Source: Motiliproteus sp. MSK22-1 | GTDB lineage: Bacteria > Pseudomonadota > Gammaproteobacteria > Pseudomonadales > Balneatricaceae | Length of the DNA: 64,000 bases | NCBI RefSeq assembly: GCF_001968815.1 | Contig: NZ_MIEQ01000072.1 | Location: forward strand, 1-64,000 | Reading direction: 5' to 3' | Part shown: one piece after another, positions 1 through 9,000 of the stretch | How positions within the stretch are numbered: position 1 is the stretch's first letter | How the letters are laid out: every line of letters begins with the position of its first letter | The notes under the pieces: generated by a model | Told to the model about the DNA's origin: nothing | What the model saw: the letters and a program-made list of their open reading frames with translations, nothing else | Database searches by the model: none | Program-made: the position numbers and the translations under genes

Positions 1-1
1 C

Positions 2-1132
2 AACAGCAAAAACAAGCTGATCCAGATCGATAAAGACGGCACCCTTACCGACTACCACTACAACCCCGATGGTATCCGCATCGCTAAAAGCGAAGCAGGC
101 ACTATCACCAACTTCAGCGTCGACAGCAACCGCGACTACGCTCAAGTCCTGTGGGAAACCGACGGCAGCAACAGCACCGCCTACCGCTACGGCGATGACC
201 TGCTCAGCCAGGACCGCAATGGCGCCTTCAGCTTCTATCACTACGATGGACTAGGCTCCACCCGGGTACTGACCGATACCAGTGGCACACAAACCGATGG
301 CTACGACTATGAAGCCTTTGGGGAAACACTGAACCAGACAGGGACGACGGAGAATAGTTATCTGTTTACCGGCGAGCAGTTGGACTCCAGCCTGAACCAG
401 TATTATCTGAGGGCCAGGTACTACGATCAGAACAGCGGGCGGTTTACCCAACAGGATAGCTGGATGGGGAATAGCCAAGATCCGATTACATTGCATAAGT
501 ATCTTTATGCTAATGCTGATCCGGTGAGTTACACCGATCCGACGGGGAACTTCTCGCTTGGGAGTATAGGTGCTGCGAGTAATATTCAGAGAATATTAGC
601 GACAGCCAATGTTGCTAGTACTGGATTTGATTTCTATTCATTTGCAACAAGTGATGGGGAGATTGATGCCGTAAGTGCCGGACTCAGTGTGTTAGCGACT
701 CTTACCGGGGGAGCAATATTAAAGATTTTAGTAAAGAACAAAGATAAATTTGAAAAGCTATGCAGTAAGTTTTGTAATTTACTAGAGTCAGCAGGGAAAA
801 TTAGTGGAGCTATTAAGTTTCGAAGCTCCAGTTCTATTAGGTTTACCCAGAACTCTATTGGAAAAAACTTTAGAGATGGAGGTAGCGTAGATGACCTAGT
901 TGCTGGTCTTCGGTCTGGCAGAGTATCACCAGACTCTCTGCCTGTTATTAGAATATTCAAAAAAGATGGAAAGTTGTATAGCTTGGATAATCGACGATTG
1001 TATGCTGCTCAGAGAGCAGGGGTAAAGATTAAAACAAGGGGAGCAACAACCGATGAAATTGCAAAAGAGTCATACAAATTCACAACAAAGAATGATGGCG
1101 TAACGATAAGAGTTCGTGGAGGAGGTAGTTAG
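2..1132 (+). CDS. Rhs-family polymorphic toxin, 3' part (5' end outside window)
   Basis: The frame is open from base 2, so the protein begins before the window. The first 180 or so visible residues are Rhs/YD repeats, followed by the RHS-associated core (DGLGSTRVLTD, then YYLRARYYDQNSGRFTQQDS) and the conserved border motif DPTG at about base 535. After it the sequence changes: base composition becomes AT-rich and about 195 residues of variable C-terminal domain follow, as is normal for Rhs tips that are swapped by recombination. The last 95 residues contain SIGKNF, LPVIRIF and LDNRRLYAAQRAG, which recall ParB/sulfiredoxin-like nuclease toxin tips. That assignment is inference. The protein would be delivered by a type VI or other secretion system that is not visible here. 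Confidence 0.9.
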   Translation, partial: NSKNKLIQIDKDGTLTDYHYNPDGIRIAKSEAGTITNFSVDSNRDYAQVLWETDGSNSTAYRYGDDLLSQDRNGAFSFYHYDGLGSTRVLTDTSGTQTDGYDYEAFGETLNQTGTTENSYLFTGEQLDSSLNQYYLRARYYDQNSGRFTQQDSWMGNSQDPITLHKYLYANADPVSYTDPTGNFSLGSIGAASNIQRILATANVASTGFDFYSFATSDGEIDAVSAGLSVLATLTGGAILKILVKNKDKFEKLCSKFCNLLESAGKISGAIKFRSSSSIRFTQNSIGKNFRDGGSVDDLVAGLRSGRVSPDSLPVIRIFKKDGKLYSLDNRRLYAAQRAGVKIKTRGATTDEIAKESYKFTTKNDGVTIRVRGGGS

Positions 1133-1134
1133 TC

Positions 1135-1392
1135 ATGAGTTTCAGAGAACACTCTAAAGATGTCGCATCATCACAAGACTTGGCAGACTTCATTGGGAAA
1201 ATGTTAAGAGACTATCAACTAAACAAGGATAGCTGGGAAAACGTAACTCTGGAAGCATTTTTGGAAGCTATGTCTGCATGGGTTGAAGATATGGATGGTT
1301 ATTACACAAATGTGGGGGAAACCTTCGATGATAAGAACCCTACATGGAGTAATTTTTCAGACATATTGTCTGCTGCAACTATGTATGAATAA
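1135..1392 (+). CDS. Probable immunity protein for the Rhs toxin (DUF7660-like)
   Basis: This 85-residue acidic protein starts 2 bases after the Rhs stop codon, the usual place for a cognate immunity gene. It contains WENVTLEAFLEAMSAWVEDM and ends in ILSAATMYE, a pattern I associate with the DUF7660 family of small immunity-type proteins. It shares the low GC of the toxin tip, so the pair probably arrived together. It should bind and neutralise the Rhs C-terminal domain in the cytoplasm. The immunity role rests on position and size; the family name is from memory. Confidence 0.7.
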   Translation: MSFREHSKDVASSQDLADFIGKMLRDYQLNKDSWENVTLEAFLEAMSAWVEDMDGYYTNVGETFDDKNPTWSNFSDILSAATMYE

Positions 1393-1396
1393 AGCT

Positions 1397-1413
1397 CAAT
1401 AGGGTCAGGCCCT
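1397..1413 (+). repeat. CAATAGGGTCAGRCCCT direct repeat, copy 1
   Basis: CAATAGGGTCAGGCCCT lies just after the immunity gene. A near-identical copy is at 1728-1744. The core AGGGTCAGRCCCT is itself a dyad. Words of this type often border small mobile or REP-like elements in gammaproteobacteria, but no transposase is present here. Confidence 0.6.
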
Positions 1414-1420
1414 CGTCAGA

Positions 1421-1708
1421 ATGCTCTCCAGAATAAAACATGCCGGTGACAAGGAACTTTCAACGCCCTTGTCACCGCTGTTTGTTACATCAATCTTCGG
1501 TGCGCGTAGAGGTGGTGGAGTTATTCAATTTACTTTTACAACATCAGCGTTTAATGCAGTTAGATCCGGTTCAGTTGTTCAGGATATTCCCCCGATAGGA
1601 AGTTCAACTCAATCTCCTGGTGTAGAGATGATCGTTCAGCCTGTTGTTTTCCCTTTATTCGATAGTTTGAGAAACACTGGGCAAATTATCGCTAGTCCAG
1701 TTCCGTAG
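1421..1708 (+). CDS. Hypothetical 95-residue ORF between two direct repeats (doubtful gene)
   Basis: An ATG-started frame encodes 95 residues with no recognised domain, no clear ribosome binding site and a Ser/Thr/Val-rich composition. It lies almost exactly between the two CAATAGGGTCAG repeats and behind an Rhs/immunity pair. It could be a displaced fragment of an old Rhs tip or a non-coding frame. I list it because it is the longest open frame in this stretch; confidence that it is expressed is low. Confidence 0.25.
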   Translation: MLSRIKHAGDKELSTPLSPLFVTSIFGARRGGGVIQFTFTTSAFNAVRSGSVVQDIPPIGSSTQSPGVEMIVQPVVFPLFDSLRNTGQIIASPVP

Positions 1709-2300
1709 AGAGGATTGTTAAATGGACCAATAGGGTCAGACCCTGTGGTATCCCTTATGATATTGATGTAGAGGTTGATTGGGATAATAATATTCGCCCC
1801 TTCAGTAATTCGTCGTATTGGGATTATCCTAAAATAGAAAGTAATTCTAAGGTTGATTGGCTTAGTGGTTCACAAGATTATTCTGGATTTATACTCAATG
1901 AAGAAAGTGAATTTAATTTTCTGGGCGGTGATATCGATGCAATTATACATATAAATGATAATGCATTAGCTAACCTTGATGGTGGTTTTGTTGAGTTTGA
2001 GATAGCTTCACGTGATTCGCCAATATCAATATTAATGCTGGCAAAATACGCTATGCGGGTGCATATGACAATTCGGTAATAACATATAGTGGAAGTGAAA
2101 TCGATGTCGCAATAGCGCTACAAGACACGTCGATACTGACCGTTGTAAGTAGCAATATAGATTACAGCTATTCCAGTAGAAGTGATATTTTTGGTTATGA
2201 CAGCTATCTATTATCGGGCTTCTACGGAACTGATGAGCTTATCCATTTAGCGGCAAGACGTTTTCAGGCTAATGCAGTAAGACCTTATCAACGTTCCTAG
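1696..2300 (+). pseudogene. Frameshifted remnant of an AT-rich accessory gene
   Basis: A frame without a usable start codon is open from 1696 to the stop at 2077-2079. A second frame is open from 2016 to the TAG at 2298-2300. Read together across a frameshift near 2020-2075 they give about 200 residues of continuous, Asp/Asn/Ser/Tyr-rich protein-like sequence (for example WDNNIRPFSNSSYWDYPK, then YAGAYDNSVITYSGSEID). I do not recognise the family. The position behind an Rhs tip and the low GC suggest a decayed orphan toxin tip or immunity gene. Confidence 0.5.
1728..1744 (+). repeat. CAATAGGGTCAGRCCCT direct repeat, copy 2
   Basis: CAATAGGGTCAGACCCT repeats the word at 1397-1413 in the same orientation with one mismatch, 331 bp downstream. 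A weaker echo (CCAGGGTCAGAGAGGG) follows the next gene near 2713. The pair may mark the ends of a small inserted segment. Confidence 0.6.
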
Positions 2301-2388
2301 GATGGCGGCTAAATAGTAAGACCGGAAAAGCTTGTATGTATGAAATACTAATATATTAAACCAAAGCATATGAAAAGGGAGATTTCTC

Positions 2389-2709
2389 TTGAGTCTTAAT
2401 TGTCCTGATTGTTCTAAAAAAATAACCGGAAAGTCGGTTTTCTTTGCTTCAGATAATGATATCTATATCTGCCAAGGATGCTCAGCCAAAATTGGTTGGA
2501 GCAAAGAATACAAGAACTTTACCCTGTTTTACATTTGTGTGGTTAGCGTATGTTGGCTGATTTTAAGCTCGATACTTGTGCGAACGGGTGCTTTTGTGGA
2601 GGCAAATCTCTTTCAAGATATATTGATGTTAGTTGGAGTTATTTTTTTGTCTTTTCATGCCATTCCGTTTTTTCCATTACAGAGGTACTTGAAAGCTAAA
2701 CAGTCATAA
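2389..2709 (+). CDS. Small zinc-ribbon membrane protein, unknown function
   Basis: The protein has 106 residues and starts at TTG 2389 behind AAAGGGAGA. The N-terminus has CPDC at residues 5-8 and CQGC at about 28-31, which form a four-cysteine zinc ribbon. Two hydrophobic segments at about 46-64 and 78-95 should be transmembrane helices, placing the ribbon at the membrane face. I do not recognise a family. It lies between the decayed Rhs-associated stretch and the core-like DUF21 gene and is convergent with the latter. Confidence 0.6.
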   Translation: MSLNCPDCSKKITGKSVFFASDNDIYICQGCSAKIGWSKEYKNFTLFYICVVSVCWLILSSILVRTGAFVEANLFQDILMLVGVIFLSFHAIPFFPLQRYLKAKQS

Positions 2710-2815
2710 AAACCAGGGTCAGAGAGGGATTTATTTCCTTGAGTAGTAGATTAGCAATATTTGCTCTCCGACTCTGTTTTCCCAAGTGTAAGAGCGGCAT
2801 TATGTCATTTGATCA

Positions 2816-3892
2816 TCAACAGGTTTTTGGGGCTGAATCAGGTGCATCCTTATCAGAATAGCGGTTTATCCCTTTGAGTAGTCTTCCCAGCAGATCTGAC
2901 CCCGTTATGATTTTCCGTTGGCTATCGGTCCAGACCAATATGACATCCCGTCCCAGGGCTTTGTCGTGGCTGACGTCTTCACTGTGGGCGAGTTTGAGCT
3001 GAAGAATTGCTTCTCCTAATGGCTTTCGATCATCTGTAATCAAGAGAGGTGGATGGCAATAGCGGTAGGGGTCGAATGGTTGCTCCAAGTTAAATAAAGC
3101 TGCCCGTAGTAACCCATCCGCATCCACGATCAGGTTGGGTAGATCATTGTTATCGACGAGTATTACCCAGGAGCGCCCTGATTGATGAATCCGCTGTAGA
3201 AAGGGGTCCGAGGGGGTTCGCTCAATTTCTGGAAACTTTGCCCGTCCCTTTTGTATCGGCAGTTCGATGATGCTGTGAGGAGAGATAAGCTCGCCTTCAC
3301 TGCTGACCGGAAGGTCATCAATGGCGAGAAAATTCAGTGCGCCTATTCCTTCGACAGCTTCAACTTCAGCATCCTCTGATTCAATGTGTCTGTGAATCAT
3401 CGCCCGCAGCTCGCGCTCTCGCAAAAAGTGTACACCTTCCTTCCCCAGCCAAAGATCTAATATTACTGCACAGGGTTTCGCTACCGGGTACAGCAGTCGT
3501 TGGTAAAAACGCATCAACGGTGCCAGGCGAGAAGCCATGTTTTTAGCATGGCGTGAAAAGTAGGCCTGGGGACCAATTTCACCAAAGAGTGTGATTACCA
3601 CCGTTGAGAAAAAAAATGCGCCGATTCCCGCCAGGACTGAATCTGTAAGCAGCGTCAACAAGACGTTAACGCCCACATTACCCCAGAGTATGGTCGTGAG
3701 CAGAAAGTTGGAATCCTCGCGCATTGATAGAATCTGCTTTGCCGTCTTGTCGCCTTGACTGGATTCGATCTCAAGCTGTAAACGACTAAGACTGAAAAAC
3801 GCCAGATTAAGGCCGGAAAAGCAGGCTGATTGGCTCACACATAAAACGATGCCTATCCAAAGCAATAAGTCGACCATATTAATTAATCTCAT
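2816..3892 (-). CDS. DUF21/CNNM-type membrane protein with CBS-like C-terminus
   Basis: The protein has 358 residues. Residues 1-125 contain the DUF21 (CNNM) transmembrane module: a first helix near 8-26 with ACFSGLNLAFFSLSRLQLE and a second hydrophobic block near 60-105 ending at FGEIGPQAYFSRHA. Residues 190-345 look like a CBS-pair region (RSWVILVDNNDLPNLIVDADGLL; RDVILVWTDSQRKIITGSDLLG). The family includes CorB/CorC/CNNM proteins implicated in Mg2+ or Co2+ efflux. ATG 3892 is used; ATG 3877 (MVDLL) is an alternative, and neither has a clear Shine-Dalgarno. It is monocistronic by spacing. Confidence 0.8.
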   Translation of the reverse strand: MRLINMVDLLLWIGIVLCVSQSACFSGLNLAFFSLSRLQLEIESSQGDKTAKQILSMREDSNFLLTTILWGNVGVNVLLTLLTDSVLAGIGAFFFSTVVITLFGEIGPQAYFSRHAKNMASRLAPLMRFYQRLLYPVAKPCAVILDLWLGKEGVHFLRERELRAMIHRHIESEDAEVEAVEGIGALNFLAIDDLPVSSEGELISPHSIIELPIQKGRAKFPEIERTPSDPFLQRIHQSGRSWVILVDNNDLPNLIVDADGLLRAALFNLEQPFDPYRYCHPPLLITDDRKPLGEAILQLKLAHSEDVSHDKALGRDVILVWTDSQRKIITGSDLLGRLLKGINRYSDKDAPDSAPKTC

Positions 3893-4069
3893 GTGGAGGT
3901 GAAGAGTGGGTATGCCAATCTCTTATTGAGAGTAACACAGGGTTTCGTTTACGGAAGGCATTCTCACCTGAGAAGTGCTTAAAGTAGTGTTTTTGTTGCT
4001 GGCATAAAAAACGCTAACACTCATCATTCAATCTAAGGCAAGATCATACTTCTCAGTGCGTTCGCAGCT

Positions 4070-4933
4070 ATGCTCTTTTGTATGGTCGAGAAAAATATGT
4101 CCTATCGTCTTTCGGTAGAATGCTTTTGCCGTCTATTGGCTCCCCATAGCTTTTTCTGTAAACAGCTTATTGCCTGGCTGTTGATTGTGTCTACATCGGT
4201 CTTCGCGGAAGATAAGGTGACTTTGCTTGGGGCTGAACTGTCTCCCTATGCGTTCCAGGAAAATGATCAGATCACGGGCCTGGGAGTAGAGTTGTTGCAG
4301 GAGGCTGCTCAGCGGATCGGTCATTCAGGTGAAATAACCTTAATGCCATTTAAACGGGCCTTTCAGAATGCCATTACCCGAAAGAACCTGCTGATGACAC
4401 CGGTGGCGAGGGTTGAAAGCAGGGAAGGGTTGCTTAAGTGGGCGATTCATTATCTGGATGACAGTTTCTTTTATGTGACTCGTGCCGGTAGCCGTAAGCT
4501 TACCCATGGGCTTGCCCGTGAGGGAGGGCTTATTGGAGTGCTGGCGGGATCGGCTCCCTTGGCCCGGCTAAAAGCAGGTGGAGTGACTAATTATCTTGAA
4601 CAGACCAGAGATACAGCCAATATTAATATGCTTCGTATCGGGCGAATCGAAGGATGGTTTACTTCATCAATTTTGTTGAATGGTGCTTTTAAATCTCATC
4701 CTGAGTTAGACCCAAAAGAGTTTGTCATTGGGGAAGAGCAGAGTCGTCACTGTGTTTATATTGTTGCTTCCAACGATACTTCTGAGGAAATACTGCAACC
4801 TTGGCGCGAGGTTTTTAACTCTATGCTGAATGATGGTACTTATCAACAAATCCTGTCCCGTTACTTAGATCAAGACCTGCAGTTAATGTTGGGTATCGGT
4901 TCGGATCTGCCTTCCGGCTGTGGGCGTTACTGA
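4070..4933 (+). CDS. Periplasmic solute-binding protein, amino-acid-binding (SBP_bac_3) type
   Basis: The protein has 287 residues with a signal sequence ending near SVFAED (about residue 47; long unless translation starts at an internal ATG at about 4085 or 4100). The mature part follows the type-2 periplasmic binding fold of polar amino-acid binders: an opening strand VTLLGAELSPYAFQE, the conserved GLGVELLQEAAQRIG helix and PFKRAFQNA. No ABC permease is adjacent, so it may be an orphan sensor or binding protein like the many single-copy members in marine bacteria. The ligand cannot be told from sequence. Confidence 0.75.
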   Translation: MLFCMVEKNMSYRLSVECFCRLLAPHSFFCKQLIAWLLIVSTSVFAEDKVTLLGAELSPYAFQENDQITGLGVELLQEAAQRIGHSGEITLMPFKRAFQNAITRKNLLMTPVARVESREGLLKWAIHYLDDSFFYVTRAGSRKLTHGLAREGGLIGVLAGSAPLARLKAGGVTNYLEQTRDTANINMLRIGRIEGWFTSSILLNGAFKSHPELDPKEFVIGEEQSRHCVYIVASNDTSEEILQPWREVFNSMLNDGTYQQILSRYLDQDLQLMLGIGSDLPSGCGRY

Positions 4934-4945
4934 GTCTGAGCTGTT

Positions 4946-5374
4946 CTAAAAATCAGCCTGGTAAATAAACTCTGCAACTTTCTCCGCTTGATCTTCAGCT
5001 AACCCCAGTTCCGGCATCAATGCGGAGTGGCGAAGTATTTCAGGCAACAGTGCTTTATCGGCTGCCGGGCTTAGTACCCAGGCTTTAATATGGGCTACAA
5101 ATTGCTCACGTTGCGGGTATTCACGGAGGTAGCGTTTTTTAACTTCAACGATAGGTGGGGCATTGTAAGTCGTTTGGCCTGTTTCGATCGGGAGCATCGA
5201 CTCCTCCATCCCCGCATGTTCTGACAGGCTGTTGGCTGCATCATTATCAGGTACTTTGTGACAGGCGGAACAGAGCATGCCGAAGATCTGCTCACCGGTT
5301 TCTGCCACTGCAGCAGGTATCGTTGTGATTGTAACAAAAGCTAGGGCTAACGCTGGGGCGATGTGTTTTTTCAC
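4946..5374 (-). CDS. Periplasmic c-type cytochrome (mono-haem)
   Basis: The protein has 142 residues, with a signal peptide to about residue 24 (PAAVAET) and one haem site CSACH at residues 35-39. The C-terminal part has PELGLAEDQAEKVAEFIY, typical of class I cytochromes, and candidate Met ligands lie in EESMLPIE and HSALMPEL. The 45-residue insert between haem site and C-terminus is longer than in small cytochromes c5. It would carry electrons in the periplasm. It stands alone, convergent with the binding-protein gene 12 bp away. Confidence 0.75.
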   Translation of the reverse strand: MKKHIAPALALAFVTITTIPAAVAETGEQIFGMLCSACHKVPDNDAANSLSEHAGMEESMLPIETGQTTYNAPPIVEVKKRYLREYPQREQFVAHIKAWVLSPAADKALLPEILRHSALMPELGLAEDQAEKVAEFIYQADF

Positions 5375-5575
5375 CTGTGATTTCCTTAAAAATAGCTGGA
5401 AATGGCAACAGTTTCTTTAATTCGGTTGCTGCATTCGTTGACCGATAAGAATACTAATAACTTGGCATATTAACACCCTGTATCTGCCCTTATTAGTCCA
5501 AAAGTTGTTTTCAATAATATTGACGTTTACGTAAAGATAAAGTTAGTCTGTCGAGACTTTGTAGGAGGGTAAACG

Positions 5576-6004
5576 ATGAGTGAACTGCTAAATGACTACC
5601 ATACTCGTATGAGTATTCCTGTGGTCTGGGGTGACATGGACTCTTTTCAGCACGTCAATAATCTGGTGTATTTAGGTTATTTTGAAAGCATTCGTATGCT
5701 CTATATGGATCGTTGTAACTACTCTGATGTCATGAAAGAAACAGGTATTGGACCGATACTGAAGTCCACGGACTGTACATATCGAATACCACTGACTTAC
5801 CCGGATACGGTTATCGCAGCGGTCAGGGTCACTGAGGTTAAGGAAGATCGATTTGTTATGGAGCATGTGGTGTACAGCGAACAACATCAGAAAATTGCAG
5901 CTGAGGGCCACGGTATTATTGTCTGTGTTGATTATCAGCGAAACTGTAAGGCACCGATACCCGAAAGGATGCGAGAGATGATCAGAGAGATTGACGGAAT
6001 CTAA
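5576..6004 (+). CDS. Acyl-CoA thioesterase, hot-dog fold (4HBT family)
   Basis: The protein has 142 residues and starts at ATG 5576 behind a strong GTAGGAGGGT. The 4-hydroxybenzoyl-CoA/YbgC-type active-site signature WGDMDSFQHVNNLVYLGYFE is at residues 19-38, with Asp21 as the likely catalytic acid, followed by the long central helix. Such enzymes hydrolyse acyl-CoA thioesters in the cytoplasm. The substrate is unknown. It is convergent with the large sensor kinase gene and otherwise isolated. Confidence 0.85.
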   Translation: MSELLNDYHTRMSIPVVWGDMDSFQHVNNLVYLGYFESIRMLYMDRCNYSDVMKETGIGPILKSTDCTYRIPLTYPDTVIAAVRVTEVKEDRFVMEHVVYSEQHQKIAAEGHGIIVCVDYQRNCKAPIPERMREMIREIDGI

Positions 6005-6068
6005 TTCTGTTTATTTATATCGGTTAGTTTGTAGTTGCTAACCAGAGACTGCGTGTATCGTAGGATCT

Positions 6069-9000
6069 TTAGCGCAGCAGCTGCCAGCTACGATTATATA
6101 GAGCCTGTGCTTTTTCAATGCGATCTGCCAGTTGTTGTGGGTCTTCCTGATGACTGAATTTTTCAATATTCTTACTGGCGTCACACACGGCTGTCAGGCC
6201 GAAATTAGCACAGGCGCCTGATAGTTTGTGAGCAGTGTTGGCTAAGGTTGCTGGATCTCGTATTTCGAGTGCTGTCGCTAATCCCTCAAGCAATTCTTCG
6301 CATTGTTGATTAAGGTAGCCAATCAGCTCTTGAAATTTTTCATCACCGAGCGTCTGTTGATGCTGCTGCAATAGTGTTTTATCGAGCAATGGTAGGGTCG
6401 AATCATTATTCTCGGAACTGAAAGTGTCAGTTGTCGGGATAAGGTTACTAGATGACTCAAAGCCATCCAGTGTTCTGCGCAGCTCTGATAACAGCAGAGG
6501 TTTTCCTATTACGGTATTTATTCCCGCAGCCTGATACTGATTGATTTCAGCCGCAGTCATACTGGCGGTTAAAGCGATAACCGGAACCTGAGCTTTTTTC
6601 AGATCCGTGTGCTGGCGTATTCTCTTGGTGGTTTCCATTCCATCCATGTCGGGCAAATGGATGTCCATCAGTATCAGGTCGTAATTGTGATCCTTATGCA
6701 TCAACAGGGCACTGTAACCATCACCGGCAATCGTTACCTGATGCCCGTCACATTCCAGTAGCCCTTGTGCAACCCGTTGGTTTATTTCAGTATCTTCTAC
6801 CAATAAGATCTGCAAGGGAGCGCTCTGACTGTGGTCAGCGGGCTTGGATGTTAAGGGGCTGAAAGAAGTGTCTATTGAGGGTGCCGGTGATTCCAGCGTG
6901 CTGGTGTGGTGGGTACTCTCTGGACTGGTAAGTGGGTAGTTGATCTGGAACCAGAACAGGCTTCCCTGACCGATCTCGCTGTCAAATCCAATGGACCCTT
7001 GATGCAGGTCCACCAGCTTTTTACAAATCGAGAGCCCCAACCCGGTACCTCCATATCGACGGGTAATAGAGGAGTCGGCCTGGGAAAAATGCTGAAAAAT
7101 ACGTCCCTTTGCCGACTCGGGAATCCCGATCCCCATATCCTGCACTTCAAAACGAAGGCTAACCTTATGACCTGTGGTTTCCCGCTGGCTGACTCTTAAA
7201 GTAATTTCTCCCTGTTCAGTAAATTTCACGGCATTTGTACAGAGATTCATCAGAATCTGGCTGAGGCTGCGACGATCACCTAGCAGGCTGATATCCAGTG
7301 TCGGATCTGTCTCAACGTTGAGTTTCAGGTTTTTTTCGACAACCAGTGGTTTAAGAATCGCCTGGATTTGATTTATCAGGGAAAGCAGTGAAAAGGGTAA
7401 CTGCTCCAGTTCCAACTGCCCGGCTTCTACCTTGGTGAAATCAAGTACATCATTGAGAATCGACAGCAGTGACTGTCCGGACTGATAAATTGTCTCGACC
7501 TGTTGTTTTTGCTCGGTTGTTAATTGGCCCTGCTTCAGTAGCTGAGCCATGCCAAGTACACCGTTCATGGGGGTTCGGATTTCATGGCTCATTGTTGCCA
7601 GAAACTGAGATTTTGCCTGACTGGCCGCCTCTGCTTTTTCACGGGCTAATTGAGCAGACTTTTGAGCGCGCTCGGCCTGTTCTTTTGCCCGGCGCTCGGT
7701 TACATCAGTCAATGACCCTTCATAGTAGATCAGTTCGCCCTGGTCGTTGAGAATACGGCGAGCTGAAACGGAAACGTAGATGGGTGGACCTTTGCGTCGT
7801 AACCAGCGAGTTTCGAAATTAAGCACCTGATTCTGAGCGCTTAGTATGGATCTGAATTGCTTCAGATCATTCTGGTCTGTAAAGCACTGGTTGCCGATGT
7901 CTTCAATGGCATCGAGAAACTCTCCGGGTGACCGATAACCCAGCATTGTTGCTAGCGCAGGGTTCGCGGAAATAAAGCGTCCCTCTGGGCTGGAGCGGAA
8001 AATGCCTTCTACCGCATTTTCAAATAGCGAGCGGAATTCCTGTTCAGATTGCTCAAGGCTTGAATAAAGTTTGGCATTTTCAATAGAAATAGCTGCCTGG
8101 GATAGCAGGAACTGAAGGGTTTGCAGGCGATGTTGATCAAATACGTCGCGGCTTTCGTTATTCTCCAGATAGAGTACGGCGCTTAACGCTCCGTGATAGA
8201 GGATTGGGCTGCATAACAGTGAAAGAGGGTGCTTTTGCTGCAGATAGCTGTCCTGCATAAACATTTCGTGATTTTGTATTTCATGATGACTGGGCTGCTT
8301 ATTGAGATTCTGTGTTTCGGTGCTGTGCTTGCTTTTAGCACTTTCAGGGCTTTGAGAATCTCCGAGAACCACATTCTGCTGGGTTCGGGCTACGTAGTGG
8401 ATGATGCTAACAGGAAGGTCTTCACTGTTGTCGAGTTCTTTTCCGCTGAAAAACTGAGCGTCTTTATCAATTCTGGCCTCAACTTCGACAAAAAAGTGCT
8501 CTTGTTTTTTCAGAACCAGAACTGCCCGTTGTGCTCCAGCATTTTCGATTACCAGTTTCATCAGACGGCCTAACAAGCGTTCCAGTACAATCTCATCGGA
8601 GATGGCTTGAGAGGCTTTGATTACGGAGGCTATATCAATCGCCTGATTGCTGTATAAGGGGCGCTGATCCGTCAAGTTGGGAGACGCCTGTGGAGCAGGA
8701 GCTGTCGGGGCTATGAAGATGCCTGAATAGCTATTGTCCATCTGAGCCAGCTTGGCTTCAGCTCCGTAGTTGCGATAGCATGATTTGGCTTCCGTTAGAT
8801 AGCTGCTGGCAACCGTTTTACGCCCCCAATCCAGATAGAATCGTCCTGCCCGTTCATTGGCGATTGCCTCGACTAAGGGAAAGTTGTTGACCTTAGCCAA
8901 TTTAATAGACTGGTCATACAATTCCATTGCCTGGTTGTATTGCTGGCGGATGCGGCATACTTCGGCCCGAATCAGGGTTTCATTATGATTGTGATTAGAA

